Shown here: positions 11,600-26,400 of the stretch, in pieces
Layout: every line of letters starts with the position of its first letter
Position numbering within the stretch: position 1 is the stretch's first letter
Assembly (NCBI GenBank): GCA_964023205.1
Contig: OZ026847.1
Span: forward strand, 34,599,913 to 34,663,912
From: Lutraria lutraria
Taxonomy: Eukaryota; Mollusca; Bivalvia; Venerida; Mactridae
DNA length: 64,000 nucleotides
Reading direction: 5' to 3'
Notes under the pieces: generated by a model
Databases searched by the model: none
What the model saw: only the letters and a program-made list of their open reading frames with translations
What the model was told of the DNA's origin: nothing
Made by a program: the position numbers and the translations under genes

Positions 11600-13860
11600 C
11601 TTTTATTACAAAGCCCCCAAATTGAAAGATTTTGTGTAATTGTTTTTTATCAAATTAGCCTTATTGATCTTAGTTTGATCATCATACTATGACATAATTG
11701 TATATACATATATTTGAATACTGATAAGTATGTTTGATACCTCGCAGTTACTGTGACTGTATTTATTAACAAAAACAATCTTTCATATGTATTTTCACCC
11801 AAGCTGATATAATTACAGATTAAGATCTCTTTGATACTTTATGTTTTCAAACTTTGATACCTTGCAACTATAAGTAATTACTCAGAATACATTTTTGTCA
11901 CTTAAACCTTTACTTTCCAAACACCTTGGCTTGCTATTAAGAAGGTGCTAAAATGTTTGCACTTAAGGTATTGTTTTGAAATTCTTTATAATCTGGTAAT
12001 GAAAGGTAAAATATGTTGATAGCAGGAAATGTCAAATACTAAATTAATCCCTTTCATGCTTAAGGTGATATGTTATTATTACACATAGAATTCGGCAGAT
12101 GACAGTATCTGCTAAAACCTGTATAAATACTGGGACAGTTTTCTTGTTAAATCACAACAGTTTTTCCAGAATAAAAAGTATATATGTTTCTATATACCGT
12201 CTCGTCATTATTACAGGTATGTGAATTTATTATTAATTTCTTCTTATTTCTTGTAAGTTACTTCTTTAATTTTACAATACAAAGTTAATGTTTTGTGAGT
12301 AATAGATTCTGCATAGAATTAATATATGTAGTGTGGGATACTATAAGTATATCATATGTTTTCTGCATTTATATATTTTCAACATTTTAGAGTTTTTGTT
12401 TTGTAAAACTCTTAGTTAAATTATTCCACAATAAATTCTAATTTTATGTCCGTAAGCATTCTGAATTATATATATTGTTCTATATGCGTTGACATCGATA
12501 CCCTCTCATTTTGAGTGTTCTATCATTTGTAAGTTATCATTTAACTTAGCTATTTCCCCATGTTAAAATAAAATGTTTGTTATAATATGTGAATAAGCTA
12601 TTTCCCCCAAATGGTATAACAGTTTACCTTATTAGTTGAAATATGACTCTGTGTGAATTTAATCTTTATGTATGCATATGTGTTTGATACTACTGTATGT
12701 TTTATCATATGTATGTATACACAACAGTTTTTCCAGAATAAAAAGTATATATGTTTCTATATACCATCTCGTCATTATTACAGAGATGCACATTGAAACA
12801 AACAACGCTTACGGTGTAAAACTTTTAAGAATTTAGCCGTACATAGTTTTTTAGTTGCTGACTTTTATTTTGTTTTACTAGCTACTATCTTATGCCTTTC
12901 CATATGCATTGCTTATGTGCATGTAAATTTTATATAACCTGTCTTATACATGTGCCATATGTCATTGTACAACGCCATATGTATATATATATATATGAAT
13001 GTGATATAGAAATAGGCGTTTGAATAAATAAAACAGTTTCAGTTTCATAATGACCAGTACGTTTGCCTGCTATATATATATATATATACATGTATATGTG
13101 GATTCAATGATATGAAACATACATTATGATAACAATATTTATCAATGGTTTAAATTGGTAGTACAGCTTATACATATTCATCATGTTGTGTGATCACATG
13201 TTACTGTTTTTATGACAGAATATTTCAGTTAAGTAATTGGCTATGTTGAAATATTTTGCAGAAAATATTGTGAAATTTTTGGTTTAATACAAAAAATGAT
13301 TATTATTTCAATTTAAGTACTGGACACTGTAGTATGAATGAAAAGTATGTAAGATGTTCATGATTTATTTGTAGATTTGTTTATTAATAGCAAACTAATT
13401 TATACATCTAGTAATGCATATATTACTTTAGTATTTTTTTGTTTAACTAAAGTTTGTGTTTTGTTTGTATTCTCTTATAGGATTGTCTGTGTTGATTAAT
13501 GCAGTTGTCGTACGTTTTTGATAAACATTTCTAGATGACAACTTAGGCTTACTGTAGCTGTTTATATGTATGAACTATTGTGAATATAAACTATTTCAGA
13601 TTTTTTTTCTTTTTTGAAATCACCCATAGTGTTAATCTAGTCCAGTCAGTCAGTGATGGGACAGAGGATTTCAATTGATAGATTATTTCTTATATTACTC
13701 TTCAGATTCTTAGTTGGTAGTTTTTGAGCTGTCATGAAATGAATTGGCTATATGTAAAATTAACATTTATGAGTTTTTTCTTATTCATAATGCAATGCAA
13801 TAATTCATCAATAATCCTGTTTAATACTTGATGTAGTTTCCAAAATAATTAAAGATGAAT
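11600..13860. other. Non-coding AT-rich region with a duplicated 64-bp block and TA repeats
   Basis: A 64-base block with one mismatch is present at 12153-12216 and 12720-12783 in direct orientation (core tttttccagaataaaaagta). TA dinucleotide runs lie near 12977-13000 and 13068-13090. No open frame or exon series is recognisable. Confidence 0.55.
12153..12783. repeat. Direct repeat pair, 64 bp each, 567 bp apart
   Basis: The copies 12153-12216 and 12720-12783 differ at one position (accgtctcg versus accatctcg). They could be the edges of a segmental tandem duplication whose interior has decayed, or short terminal repeats of an unknown element. Confidence 0.65.
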
Positions 13861-13865
13861 TTATA

Positions 13866-14020
13866 AGGCTGAAAATAAAAACAAGTTTGTTTGGAGTGCT
13901 CCGACCCAGAATTTAAGCACTGGATAGGTAGGAAGGGAAAAAAACTTTGATTTTATTTAATTGCTAGGATTTTTCGTGAGAAGGTAGCTCTCCAAACAAA
14001 CTTATTTTTATTTTCAGCCT
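13866..14020. mobile_element. 155-bp MITE with 31-bp inverted repeats
   Basis: The left arm aggctgaaaataaaaacaag...ttggag (13866-13896) is inverted at 13990-14020 with one or two differences. The interior is too short to code. It would form a long hairpin in RNA. Confidence 0.7.
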
Positions 14021-14033
14021 AATTTAGTATGTA

Positions 14034-14110
14034 TGATAGATAGATAGATATTTTATTTAATTCCAAAAGGCTTTAAAGCCCACAAGGATATACACAGCAC
14101 AATACAAATG
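14034..14110 (-). mobile_element. Non-LTR retrotransposon 3' tail fragment
   Basis: Read on the minus strand, 'gggctttaaagccttttgga' is followed by an A/T-rich end and an (ATCT)n run (14034-14052). This is the pattern of a 5'-truncated CR1/L2-like LINE 3' UTR. No coding part remains. Confidence 0.45.
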
Positions 14111-14246
14111 TATGATGTCCACCAGTGTGACTGTTTACCTATCTTCCTTATAATAAATATTCATTCTGCATATGGTTGTTATTGTCAGCTAATAAAACAC
14201 TTTATTCTGAGAATAGATGGCTACAAATGAAATCATTGATGTATCA

Positions 14247-14252
14247 TTTATT
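14247..14252 (-). terminator. Candidate poly(A) signal of TTI1
   Basis: AATAAA on the minus strand, about 230 bases after the TTI1 stop codon (14482-14484). No closer canonical hexamer was noticed. Confidence 0.4.
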
Positions 14253-14481
14253 ACGATAAAGCTTAATCTTAAAGTCATACATAAATCAATTTGAGAAATA
14301 GATAACTATGAACAGTCTGTTTATCACACCTGTTTAATACTTTCAAAGATACATGTTTCAACAATTAATACACAAACAAAACAGATATGCATGCAATAAC
14401 ATTTTTAGTGAAACTTCACAAACTTTGTTAACATTACATACAATTATACAAACACTTTAAGCTTTGTACATTATTTGACTG

Positions 14482-17400
14482 TTATGACAAATTTGTCTCT
14501 GCTATCAATTTGGTCACATTTCCTGTAAAAACATTTGTCTGACTTTTCTTCGTAAGACCCTGAAACAAAAAGATGAAAATATCAACTTCTTTCATTTATA
14601 AAAATGATAGTACATTTAGTATCAGTAGGAGAAATGCTATCTGCAATTATTGTGTATATATAACAAATAATTTATTATCATTTGCTAAAACATATTAGTG
14701 TAAATTGTTAACTGATTCCATAGACGTTTGTTGACTTCAATTCTTTATAAAGAACTAACTACAATTGCCCGTTTAACAAAACATAGATCATACCAACAAA
14801 AACATATTTAATTAAACATACAGATTCCTAAAATGTCATGTAAATCTTACTAGTAAGTATTTTAAGCCTTCTTACATTTCATCACCAAATATAGATAAGT
14901 ACAATGTACCTTTATTTCAGTATAAAGTGAACTGGGTGGGGTATAAGGGTATTGTGAATACAGACTGGAAAGTTTGAGCCACATTAAGTCAGGATTCATT
15001 CTGATGAATTGCTTACAACACTCAACACAAGCCTGTAATTAAAACAGTGAAGTCAGAATCCAAACAATGACAATACAGTGGTGTATCAAACATTTCACTG
15101 ACCTTGTTAAGTTGTAAATAATAAAAAAAAACTATTTAAAAGAAAACATATTAATTTTTTTGATAATAATTGATTATCCAGAAAACATGAAAAAAGATAC
15201 AATATAAAAGAAGTCAATTGAAAATAAATGCTTAATTCAGAGATAAGGCTGCTATTTTTCCTATATACATACATGTACATGGAACAGCTGGAAATCCTAA
15301 ACATAAATAATACAACTTTTTATAAAATAAATTTCATTGAATAGAATCTTAAAATACAATACAAAAAAGAAAATAGCTGATGTACCATACAATCATGAAT
15401 ATAGATATACAGTCAAAACTCGTTATATCGAAGTTTGTGGGACTTGCCAAAATACTTCGATATAAACGAACTTCGATATAGGAATTTCGATACCTGTGTT
15501 TACATTTTAGAGCTAAAGTCAGTGTGTCGTAATAATAACGTAATCGTGTTATTTAGTGTACGGGATTGTAACGGGTTATAAGAATACGGCATTTATACCG
15601 GTACTTATACGGGTACTTTCGATACAATTAATTTGCTATATACATAATTATGCATAAGATAGTTTTAAATGAGCATATAGCAGCATTAATAATAATTTGT
15701 TTCATCAACGAAAAGTTTGTATCAGTTTTATAATCGTGAGAATGGACACTAATATGTTTATACAGCTGTCAATAATTAAATAGTGATTTTAAACTGTAGG
15801 TGTTTGTTTGCGGAAAAGATGCGAACATTTCTTTTGCAAGTTGGCGACATAATTGGTTCGACATAGATGGTCACTTTATAGTTGAAAATATTTGGTTCGG
15901 GCCGAAAATCTACTTCGATATATAAAAATATCGAGAACCGCGAATTCGATATACGTGTGTTTTTTTAATATGTAATAAGAAGGAAAAAATCGGGACTTTA
16001 TTTTTACTTCGATATAAGCGGGATTTCGATATAAGCGATTTCGATATAATGAGTTTCGACTGTATATACAATGAGCTTGTAAGGATATCTACACATGGTA
16101 AATAATTTCTATACATTTTCAATATGTAATTTCAAACCCAGAAATGTCAAAAATGAATATTGATCAATCTGATTAAAATCATATCCTCAAACCCGCTACG
16201 CTATGAGGATCTGAAGACGACCTATAGAAGGTCACCTCAAGTGACCTTTTCCACTAGCCAATCAGCGCCTTACTTTCATAATTCTGAAAGTGATCTGATT
16301 CTATTTTTAACCGCAGTTAAAACAATATTTGACTTGTAGTTATCACAAACACCTATTCTTACGCAACTAAATGTAATGATAGCACCCATGTGACATGCGT
16401 GTTTATTAAATTTTCTGTACTACTATGGCCGATTCGATCAGGATTACTAAAAAAATCAAAAAGTGGTTGCAGACAAATATGTTATACGTATTTTAACGTT
16501 TAAATAACATCGTCAGGTAGAAAGTTCATTCGGCCAAAGTACCGATGAAACGAGTTATACGATTGGCTGAATTATAAATAGATATAAATAGTGATCATGG
16601 AAATTCCGACTTTTGAAAATAGAAACTGGTAAAGGCCGTCATCAGATCTTGCCGTAAAGAAGATCGAATACTTTAGTCAGATTGGAATATTGATTACTTT
16701 TTTCTTTGATTTACGTTTTCTCATTTCTGCATTCAATAAATGCATATGTCCCTGTAGGATGCTTTACTTAACCTCATACAAAGGGTCAGATGGAAGGACA
16801 AGGCAATCACAACCATAATCCCTCGCATAATTTGAGGGGCGTAAGATAAAATTCAATACTCCTCTTACATTTTGTAGAGTTATTGGTTGTCTGTTGTGTA
16901 GATAAGGTAAACAACAATTTGTTAGAACATCCAGATCACTACCAGCAATACATGTCTGTCAATAGAACAAGCACATAAATCATTATAACATGTCTGTCAA
17001 TAGAACAAGTACAGAAATCATTATAACATGTCTGTCAATAGAACAAGTACAGAAATCATTATAACATGTCTGTCAATAGAACAAGCACATAAATCATTAT
17101 AACATGTCTGTCAATAGAACAAGTACAGAAATCATTATAACATGTCTGTCAATAGAACAAGTACAGAAGTCATTATAACATGTCTGTCAATAGAACAAGT
17201 ACAGAAATCATTATAACATGTCTGTCAATAGAACAAGTACAGAAATCATTATAACACTGGAAAAAAAGGTATCTAGTGACTACACTGGTCTAGATTGGGT
17301 CAACATGTTACTATGTTTATAGTAGTAACAAACTGATCAATTATGAACTTATTTGTAGAATCAAATAAACCCAGTCATATAGATATATCTAGAATTGAAA

Positions 17401-20400
17401 TAAAAGTAGTATCTTTTTCTTTATCTTTGATTATTCAACAATAAATTAACCAAATACTAACAGTAGTATCAATATAAATAAATTTATCCAGTCACTTCAT
17501 GCAAATTCGACCAGATAACAGGGTGCCGGATAAACTTTGCTTTATTAGGTCACCTGACCATGTGACTTGTGATAAACCGTCATCTGACCACGTGACCTGA
17601 CAGACTATTTCTTATAACAGTCGCCGGTTGAAATTCAGTGCCCGGGGGTGCGGTTTTCCTACCCGAAATGATTTGAAGTTGATCGATTAATGTTCTACGA
17701 CTTGCCTGCGTCTAAATAATATTATCAAGATGTCCGACTTAGTTGTTTATCGTGACGTCATTGAACGAACGTGACGTTACGCGCAGATTAATGAGAAAGT
17801 AACTAAATAGTCCCGAGTTTTTTTCCCTTATTTAAGCAAATTCAGTGACTGGATAAATAGAATAATAGGTAAGTGATATGGATTGAGTAAAAGTTTATCC
17901 GGCTCGGCTGCGGAAATTATCAGATTCGCCTTCGGTTCACCCGATAAATTCCTCCGCTTTGTCAGATAAACTTACTCATCCACAACACTAACCTATTTTT
18001 CTCTATCTCTACAAATATGCTTTAATATTATGAGAATAGGGATAAAAAATTTTGAATCCTATGTCTTGAGAGGATCAATAGGTCCACAACTCTTGTTTAA
18101 ATAAACTAGAACTATCACTAAAGGTGATGAATACCCCCAGATGCGGCCTTGACACAGTTGTTACATTTTACAGAGGGAAATATAATGCATTTTCATTTTT
18201 TAATACCTGCAAATTGTTGCTAAGATATATCCTGACCAGTTTCTAAATATACATTATATAAAACATAACAAAGGGCCATAACTCATTAAAATTTACTTGG
18301 ACAAAACCTATTGTGGACATGCACAACTTGGCAAACTACTTATCACTTCTAAGAAGTTTCACTGAATTCCTGCATGTAGATGCTGAGAAATGGTACGGGC
18401 AAAATTTACCTAATTGTATAAAACAAAGGGCCATAACTCAGTGAAAATTAATCCAAACAAAACCTGGTAATTGCATGCACAACTTGGCTAACTGTTTATA
18501 ACTTCTGTGAAGTTTCATTGAATTCCTATGAGTAGTTACTGAGATATTGTATATACACTGTATAAAAAACAACAAAGGGCCATAACTCAGTGAAAATTTA
18601 ACCAACCAAGACAAGCTTAATGCATTCACAACAAGGCTAACTACTTATCACTTCTGAGAAGTTTTATAGAATTCCTGGCAGTAGTCAATGAGAAATAGTC
18701 AGGACAAAATTTGCCTATTGTATATACTGTAGAAAAAAACAAAGGGCTATAACTCAGTGAAAATTAATCCGAACGAAAAATGCTTTAAGCAAGCACAGCT
18801 AGGCTTACTACTGATCACTTCTGTGAAGTTTCATTGAGATCCTATGGGTAGTTGCTGAGAAATTGTCCGGACAAAATTTGCCTATTGTATATACTGTATA
18901 AAAACAACAAAGGGGTATAACTCAGTGATAATTAATCCGAACAAAAATTGCTTTAAGCTAGCACAACTAGGCTTACTACTGATCACTTCTGTGAAGTTTC
19001 ATTGAGATCCTGTAAGTAATTGCTGAGAAATTGTCCGGACAAAATTTGCCTATTGTATATACTGAATAAAAACAACAAAGGGGCATAACTCAGTGAAAAT
19101 TAATCCGAACGAAAAATGCTTTAAGCTAGCACAACTAGGCTTACTACTGATCACTTCTGTGAAGTTTCATTGAAATCCTGTCAGTAGTTGCTGAGAAATT
19201 CTCCGGACAAATTGTGTCTACAGACGCACGGACCGACCGACCGACCGACCGACCGGCCGACCGACCGACCGTCAAGCGTGAATCCAATATAGCCCCCATA
19301 TATTTCATATCTGGGGGTATAATAAACTACATGTATTTAATGGTTAACATACAACACAAATTTTAAGGGATTTGAATTATTTTGTTTTAACTAAATCCTT
19401 GAAGAGATGTACATACCTCCTCAGCAATCCTGCTTATCTTCTTTAATATTGCTAACTGTAACTTATAATTCACTGTAAACATGTAGGCTGACCCAGCATG
19501 GACACTGAAAATAAATAAGACAGAAGATATATATATAGGAGTGTTGTTGCACAAGAACACAACTACAAATTAAATCATGAAACAGCACAAGTGATTTACT
19601 GAAAATGTCTGTCCATACCTTATCAACTGATAAATAATAACCAGTTTACTTGCTAAACTTTTCTGATATGAATATCAACATATGCATGTGATGAGTTTGA
19701 CCTCAATAATTCAATCTTTGATTTAAATACAGTCAATTGAAACTTGAACAGTCTAAATTCTAAAGAATATTTGTTTACCTTATTTCAGCTTGACTTTTCA
19801 GGAATGTTGACAATTTTGGAAGAACATCTTTGGTTATTCGATGTCGAACAAAATCTCCGGAAGTTTTCGTGATAATCTGTAACACGTCTAATGCCTACAG
19901 ACATGAAAAAAAGGTTTATCAGTTAATGTCATCAAAAACGTCACCAAATACTGCATTTCATTATCGATACAAGCAACAGAATTTTGAAGCCACAATAAGA
20001 GAAAAGATGATTTCATTACTATCATTATAATGCTTCCTATGTATTCAACTCCCAAGTACATGATAGAATTTATTATTAAACTAAATAATAACAAATGAAT
20101 TTAACACTGATGGCCTTTGATACCAAGCTAGTAATTGGTTCATTATAAACACATCAACAAGTAGAGTGAGTGCTTTCAGAAAATATCAGCCCCATTTATT
20201 TCACTGCTGCATTTACTTCATCTGCACTATTTATTTCACTGGCCCCATTATTTCACCTCCCCATTTCAGGATTATTCCAGTCTGTACAAAATCAGAGCAG
20301 GACAAATAATAAATCAAATTAACAAATATTGTACAATGTATTCAAATTTCTATAAATGCTCACATATTATTCCCTATATTAAATATCCCCCATGACAGTT

Positions 20401-23400
20401 TACATCTGAGAGGCACATCTTAGACATTATTTTTTATAATGTCAGACAAACTGATTTCATTTTATATCCAAATACAATAAGAATGGTATGGTAAGTCAGA
20501 TAAACTGTTACCTCAGTTATACATCATCCAGTTGAAAATTCAGATGCATTTATGTATGTAGCAAGTAAAAGGTCTTAAGTCTGCCCAGTTAGCTCACTAG
20601 TTAGAGCATTGTGAGTTCAAACCCGGAGTGAGGCTAACACTGTCTATGAAAAATTTGAATGAAGATATTACATCCTATGTTAAATTGACCTCCACCTGAT
20701 AGCTTGGCAGTAGCTTGTAGATAGAATGTGTTAAGTAATGGTTAAGGCCCAAATGAAGTTCAGGGAAGCTGGTTAGGATAACTGCCCACCAAAATATAAC
20801 TGAAATGATGTTGAAAATGGCATTAAATCCAATGAAATAAACAAACAAAAATGTATCTCCATGGGAAGCTAGGTTTTATGGATAGTCTATTGACATTACA
20901 TGTATACATTGACTTCACTCACCCTGATTGTTACAAGTTTTTCCTCATCAGAGAAACAAAGACTGAATGCAGGCCAGACTTGATGTATCAGGGGCAGTAA
21001 CTCATCTAAAGAAAAGAAAGTATGAAAAGAATCAACTAATTATTTCATAAACAAACAAATATTCAAACTCAAAATATTTGTTAAACTTGCACAAATATAA
21101 TGATACAGCAATAAATCTGCAACATACAATATACATGAACAACATTTAAAGGTTGGAATTTATCAATTATTTAACATACCTTGATAAGATTTCAGTACAT
21201 TACAAGTCAAACCAATTGTATCAATGACAAGTAATCGAAGTCTTGGATTGTTGGTGGATATAATATGTTTACATCGAATGATAATTTCTTTAACAATCTG
21301 TACATGGTTTGGTACTGACTTATCTTTATCATCAGAGGCAACATCCGTATCATCTAGTCCGTCCATCTCTGTTTCTAACCCAGGCCTGCAATAATCAGAG
21401 ATTCTAATCAATAATAGACTCTTATGGGGGGGGGGGGGCATTATCAGATTTATACAGTAGAATTTTAATACTTAGACTATCTCTGAGACAAAATAAACAA
21501 GAAGTGTTTGTGAAACATGGAAGCCCCTAACGGCCAACTGGATAGTAAGACATTGACCTAGTGACCTCAAAATCAAAATGGATCATCTATATGTGATTAT
21601 CAACTTCTGAACCAAATCTGAGGAGCTTAGGCCAAATCATTCTCCAGTTATTGGTCAGACAAGGTTACAGATGGACCAATGGACATGTGCAAAGCAATAT
21701 ACCCCTATATACCAAAAGGGGGTATAATGGGTCTTACATGTATATTAATGTGGTCTCAAGTGGAAATATAGAGGAAGTATTGTAAACAAGTTTGAATAAG
21801 TGATGATTATAATAAGGTGGTCCCCAAGTGAAGCTTTACTGTTCATATATTAGTGTAAGAAATTTTCAACAATTAAAGAGATACAATTTATGTGAAAAAT
21901 ACTTATCAAATAAAACAGACTACTGACCATTTTTAACACCAATAAACAAACAGCAATGTTCACTCAATTTTTTCATTTGGTCAAAATCTTGCATAATTGT
22001 GTTCTTTTTTTAAAAATAACTTGAGGAAAATTTTAATGTTAATATTTCTTTAATATGGCTAATAAATGAATTTTTGTGTGACTGTATTATACAAACTTGA
22101 CATCAACAAAGTAATGGACATGAATAAAGATTTGTTTTGTAAATGAATTGATGTTAGAGTGAAATTATATATTTTTGAAGTAATTTAGTTTTGTCTGAAA
22201 GTCAAAAGTGAAATAAATGAATACTTGTAAATACCTAAAATTGTCAAGTTCTTCTTCCGATATGTCACCTTTAGCTTCCCTCTCAAGTTTAAAAAAGTCG
22301 ATGAAATATTTTTTCAATTCTTCTACTTCACCTTCAACATTAATTAATTCATCTGTAGGTAAATTATCAACAGTTTCTACTTCACTTCTACAACAACATG
22401 TTTTATCTGTATTTTCTATGCCTTTCTTGTTTTTACTAGTTTCTTTCACATCATTATCACAAACTTCAACAGATTCTGAAACCTTTTCTTCCGATTCAAC
22501 ATCACCAGCAAGATCACCTGATTCATTTGAAATTCTTTCAACCTTTGTCTGCTTGTCACAATTACATTCTGTTAAGAAATCTTTCAAACTATCTTTATTT
22601 TGAGTAAGTTTTGAAACAGGAAACCATCGTAACACTGCTTTGGCGAGTTCATTCAGTACTTCCATAAAAATCACAGACTCTTCAGCATAGTTCTCATCTA
22701 GTGCATTCAAAATCTAGAAGAAGAATTAGAAATGAGGTAGTAAAATCATAAAGGCAAAATATAGAGGAAGCTTTTAAATAAATATGTCACTATTATATGT
22801 GGCAGTTTTTTTTTAGTATTTTGGGAACATGACCCATACCTTTGGGATTGAGAATTTCAGCGTTATTTTGTTAAAAATTGCGAAAATATACGTGAATGCA
22901 ATTTTGCAATGTTTAAATGAACACAAGCAATCACTTTCCATGATGGGAACTTTCAATTGTTAAAAATCTATTGTTAAGTTAGGATTTGCTATAGAAGCTG
23001 ACTGCTTTAACAAGTTGTTCTAAGTAAGCCATACACCAATGCTTAAATTTTTATAAGAGAAAATGAAATCAATTAAAACACTATCATATTAAAATAGTCC
23101 GATTACGCTACCTGACATCTTGACCATCAACTCACCTCTTGCACAGTATCATCAATCAGGGGCAATAACTCTGCACTACTGTATTGTAACATTACTTTTA
23201 GCACAAGAGGACACTTCCTGTTCCTATCAAGATGTCGTAATCTCAGAGAGATATCATTCATTAAGTAATCCACATTGTTACAAATCAATTCATTCAAGGA
23301 TCTGAAACAAAACCATATTGAAATTTAAGATTCTGGCCAAATTTTGTTTGAAAATAGAGATACTTGTATATTCTTTCATTAATGATATGGATCGCAATGT

Positions 23401-26400
23401 TATTTCATACATAGAATTGCAATTCTAAAAATCCTAAATTTTAAGTCTCAGAATTATTGTACATTAAAAGTTGAGATTCTGGTACAATCTTACATGAAGA
23501 ATTGTGATTTTGGTAGTACCATACATGAAGACTTGTGATTCTGGTATAATTTTACATTGAGAGTTGAGATTCAGGCCCCAGTTTCACAAACAAAATTGAG
23601 TAGAAACTCAATAATGGACTCAAGTATTTTTTCTGTCTAGAAATCTTGCGTCACTGACTACAAAATGTTACCATTTGTTTTCTGATATACTTAGAACATG
23701 TTTAACATGCCAACATAATTTTGTTTTGGTTCAGAGGACAAATTAAGGCTCAAAACTCATTTTTCATTTGAGTCGAAAGTCCAATATCCAATAAAAGTCT
23801 CAAATCATTTTTATTCAATTATTCCATATCAAAAGACTATTGTTAGATTGAAATTGTGGGAAACTGTTATTAGACCATATTTGTACCTTCTTTTAATGCC
23901 ACTTTTAGAATAAAATACATTAATATGGAGAAATAATTGATACAATAAATAAGTTGAGTTTGAGCAAAAACTTAAGTTTTTTTGTGAAACTGGGGCCAGG
24001 TTTTAATTCCAAGATTGAAAACAGCCATCATATAAAACATATCACTTACTTATATCTACATGCCAGACAAATGTCCCATAGTGCAATGAAAGCTGTGTTA
24101 CTGATATAAGCTGTGTCATCACCGAGCTTCTCTAACATCGGATACAACACAGACATCAAAATACGCTCAAATCCACTCTTCAGTGTCTGGAGGGAAAAAA
24201 ACAACATGGCTGAATTAAAACTTAGTAAAGAAACCTCAATGAAGACAAAGAAATAATAACAAACAATTGCGCTTTTCTGTAGACATTAAGATTCCAAAAC
24301 GTTAAATCTATACTAATCCTGACATAAGTATGGTGATCATGTTGTCTGTGATGCTTAATCTATGACAACAGCATTTTTTTCAAAATGAAGTCAATCCAGG
24401 TAAGAGGAAAACAGTTCATCACAGCCACTTCAAGTTTTCTCCTTCATTTATACTAAAAAATATTTCAACGAAATATGCCTAACATACTGGAAAGTGATTG
24501 GTTGCTGATCACCAAGAAGGAATTTTTCAAAATACAACTAAATGTAGTATGAATTCCTAATGAGAAACTGGACAGATCTATATGTCAAGTACTTGTAATC
24601 ACAATGTATCAAAACTTGATCAACAACTCGATCATATAGATACATTGACGTATCAATGCTACAAGTCTGAACAGATTTTCAAACCGTAAATAATCATGAC
24701 AATTGACAGAGCGCATAACCACAAATCCTAGATAGTAGTATTACTTTAAATGACAGGCATTAGAGGACATTTCAACCAAATATCTTAATAGATCAACCAA
24801 ACTTGAAATAAACAGAGATTGAACTGGGGCTCATACCTTTGCAAAATTGCCAAAACCTTCCAAATAAAGTGATATTTGTACAATATTTTTGTTCATTTTT
24901 GCGGCTGTTATTTCGTCCTTGCTGCTTGGTGTTAAGGTTAAACTTCTCAATTGCTGTTCCAAAGATTGAACTTTCCCCCTTGTACCAGTTAATGAGGTCA
25001 CAAGGTCAAAGTTGGAAGGATTCAAATATTCATCCACCAGTAACCTAGAAACAAAAAGTCAAAAGGTCACATACAAAAGAAATCAGAAGGAAATGTTTTG
25101 AGTAATGTACAACTGTTAACAGATAAATCAATGCTGCTGGGTAAACAGATTGAATCTTTCCAGTGTGGAGTATGAGAGACCAAAATATTGTGAACCATAA
25201 ATCTACAATGAACATCTACACACTGAACTAAGCAAAGGAGCTAAAGTATCCAATAAATAATTAAAAGAAAGAATGATACTAAATGTATTCTGAACTAACT
25301 GTGATACAAACAAATGAATGGACACACAGACTGCAAATTGAAGTTAGATCAATACATATAACTGAACAAGATCATTTCATCCTTCCTTTATTATTGATGA
25401 TAACATAGTATAAATGGTTATTTTGTACTCCAATAATGATAATAAGCATTGAAATTCATTCACAAACTGATTGCTACAGGTAGATGAATTTATCAGTAAT
25501 TTTGTCATCTAAAAATCATACACATCGGAGATACATTACCTTACTACAGAATCAATCTCTTCTGAGCTGTGTTTGTTCCAACTTTTCCCATTCTTTAAAT
25601 TCTTATCATTCTCTGCAATCAGCCACAGAAATAAATCAATTAAAGGTACTATACTTCAGATTTATAATTTGTTGTTTGAATATTTCTTGTATGATCTAAT
25701 TATTATAATTTTGCTGATCTAGGATTGAGTACCTTTCAGTTCAGACAAAGTACAATACAAAACCAATATAATTTATGATCAAATTATGACAAATTTTCTT
25801 CAGATAAGATAAGGAGTCAGGAGTTTTCTTAATCGCATAGTTGTAGCCTGTAAAGGGCCCTTCCCCTTTGAAAATTTCCTTGAAATCATGCAAATTTCCA
25901 AAAATTCAAATTTACTGCTTGAAATTTCATTCCTCCAAAGAGACTTCAACCCGCTAATTCCATCCTCATATTAAAGGCTATGGCCCCTTTAACCAAAACA
26001 TAAAGAAAATCCCTGACCAATAGTAAATATACTTTACCTAGTCCAATGATAGTTCCTAGTTCCGATTCATTTGTTACAACCATAGTACTTCCTAACATGA
26101 TTTCATTTATCACAATAGTTGCCTGCATCTTAAACATGCTGCTTTCATGAAATATGTCGAGAAAATGATCAATAAGCAGATTTATGTTGCCATAGTAACC
26201 AAGTAAATGACAAACATTCTGTATTTTTAGGAAGATTCGATCGTTCGTGAAATGCTTGAAATATTTACGAGGCTGGATAATACTACAAGTCTTTGAGGAA
26301 GAGATGGCACTGCTACCTGAAAAATAAAATTATTGTTTTAGTTAATATTTATACATCTTAGTGCAATCAGGGATAAAGAAATGAAATACAATTATCTTAT

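Noticed and set aside
16950..17253. CRISPR-like array
   Set aside because: Units are contiguous with no unique spacers, and the context is a metazoan intron.
22217..22603. 128-codon Ser-rich plus-strand frame
   Set aside because: It is the exact antisense of the large acidic TTI1 exon 22713-22235.
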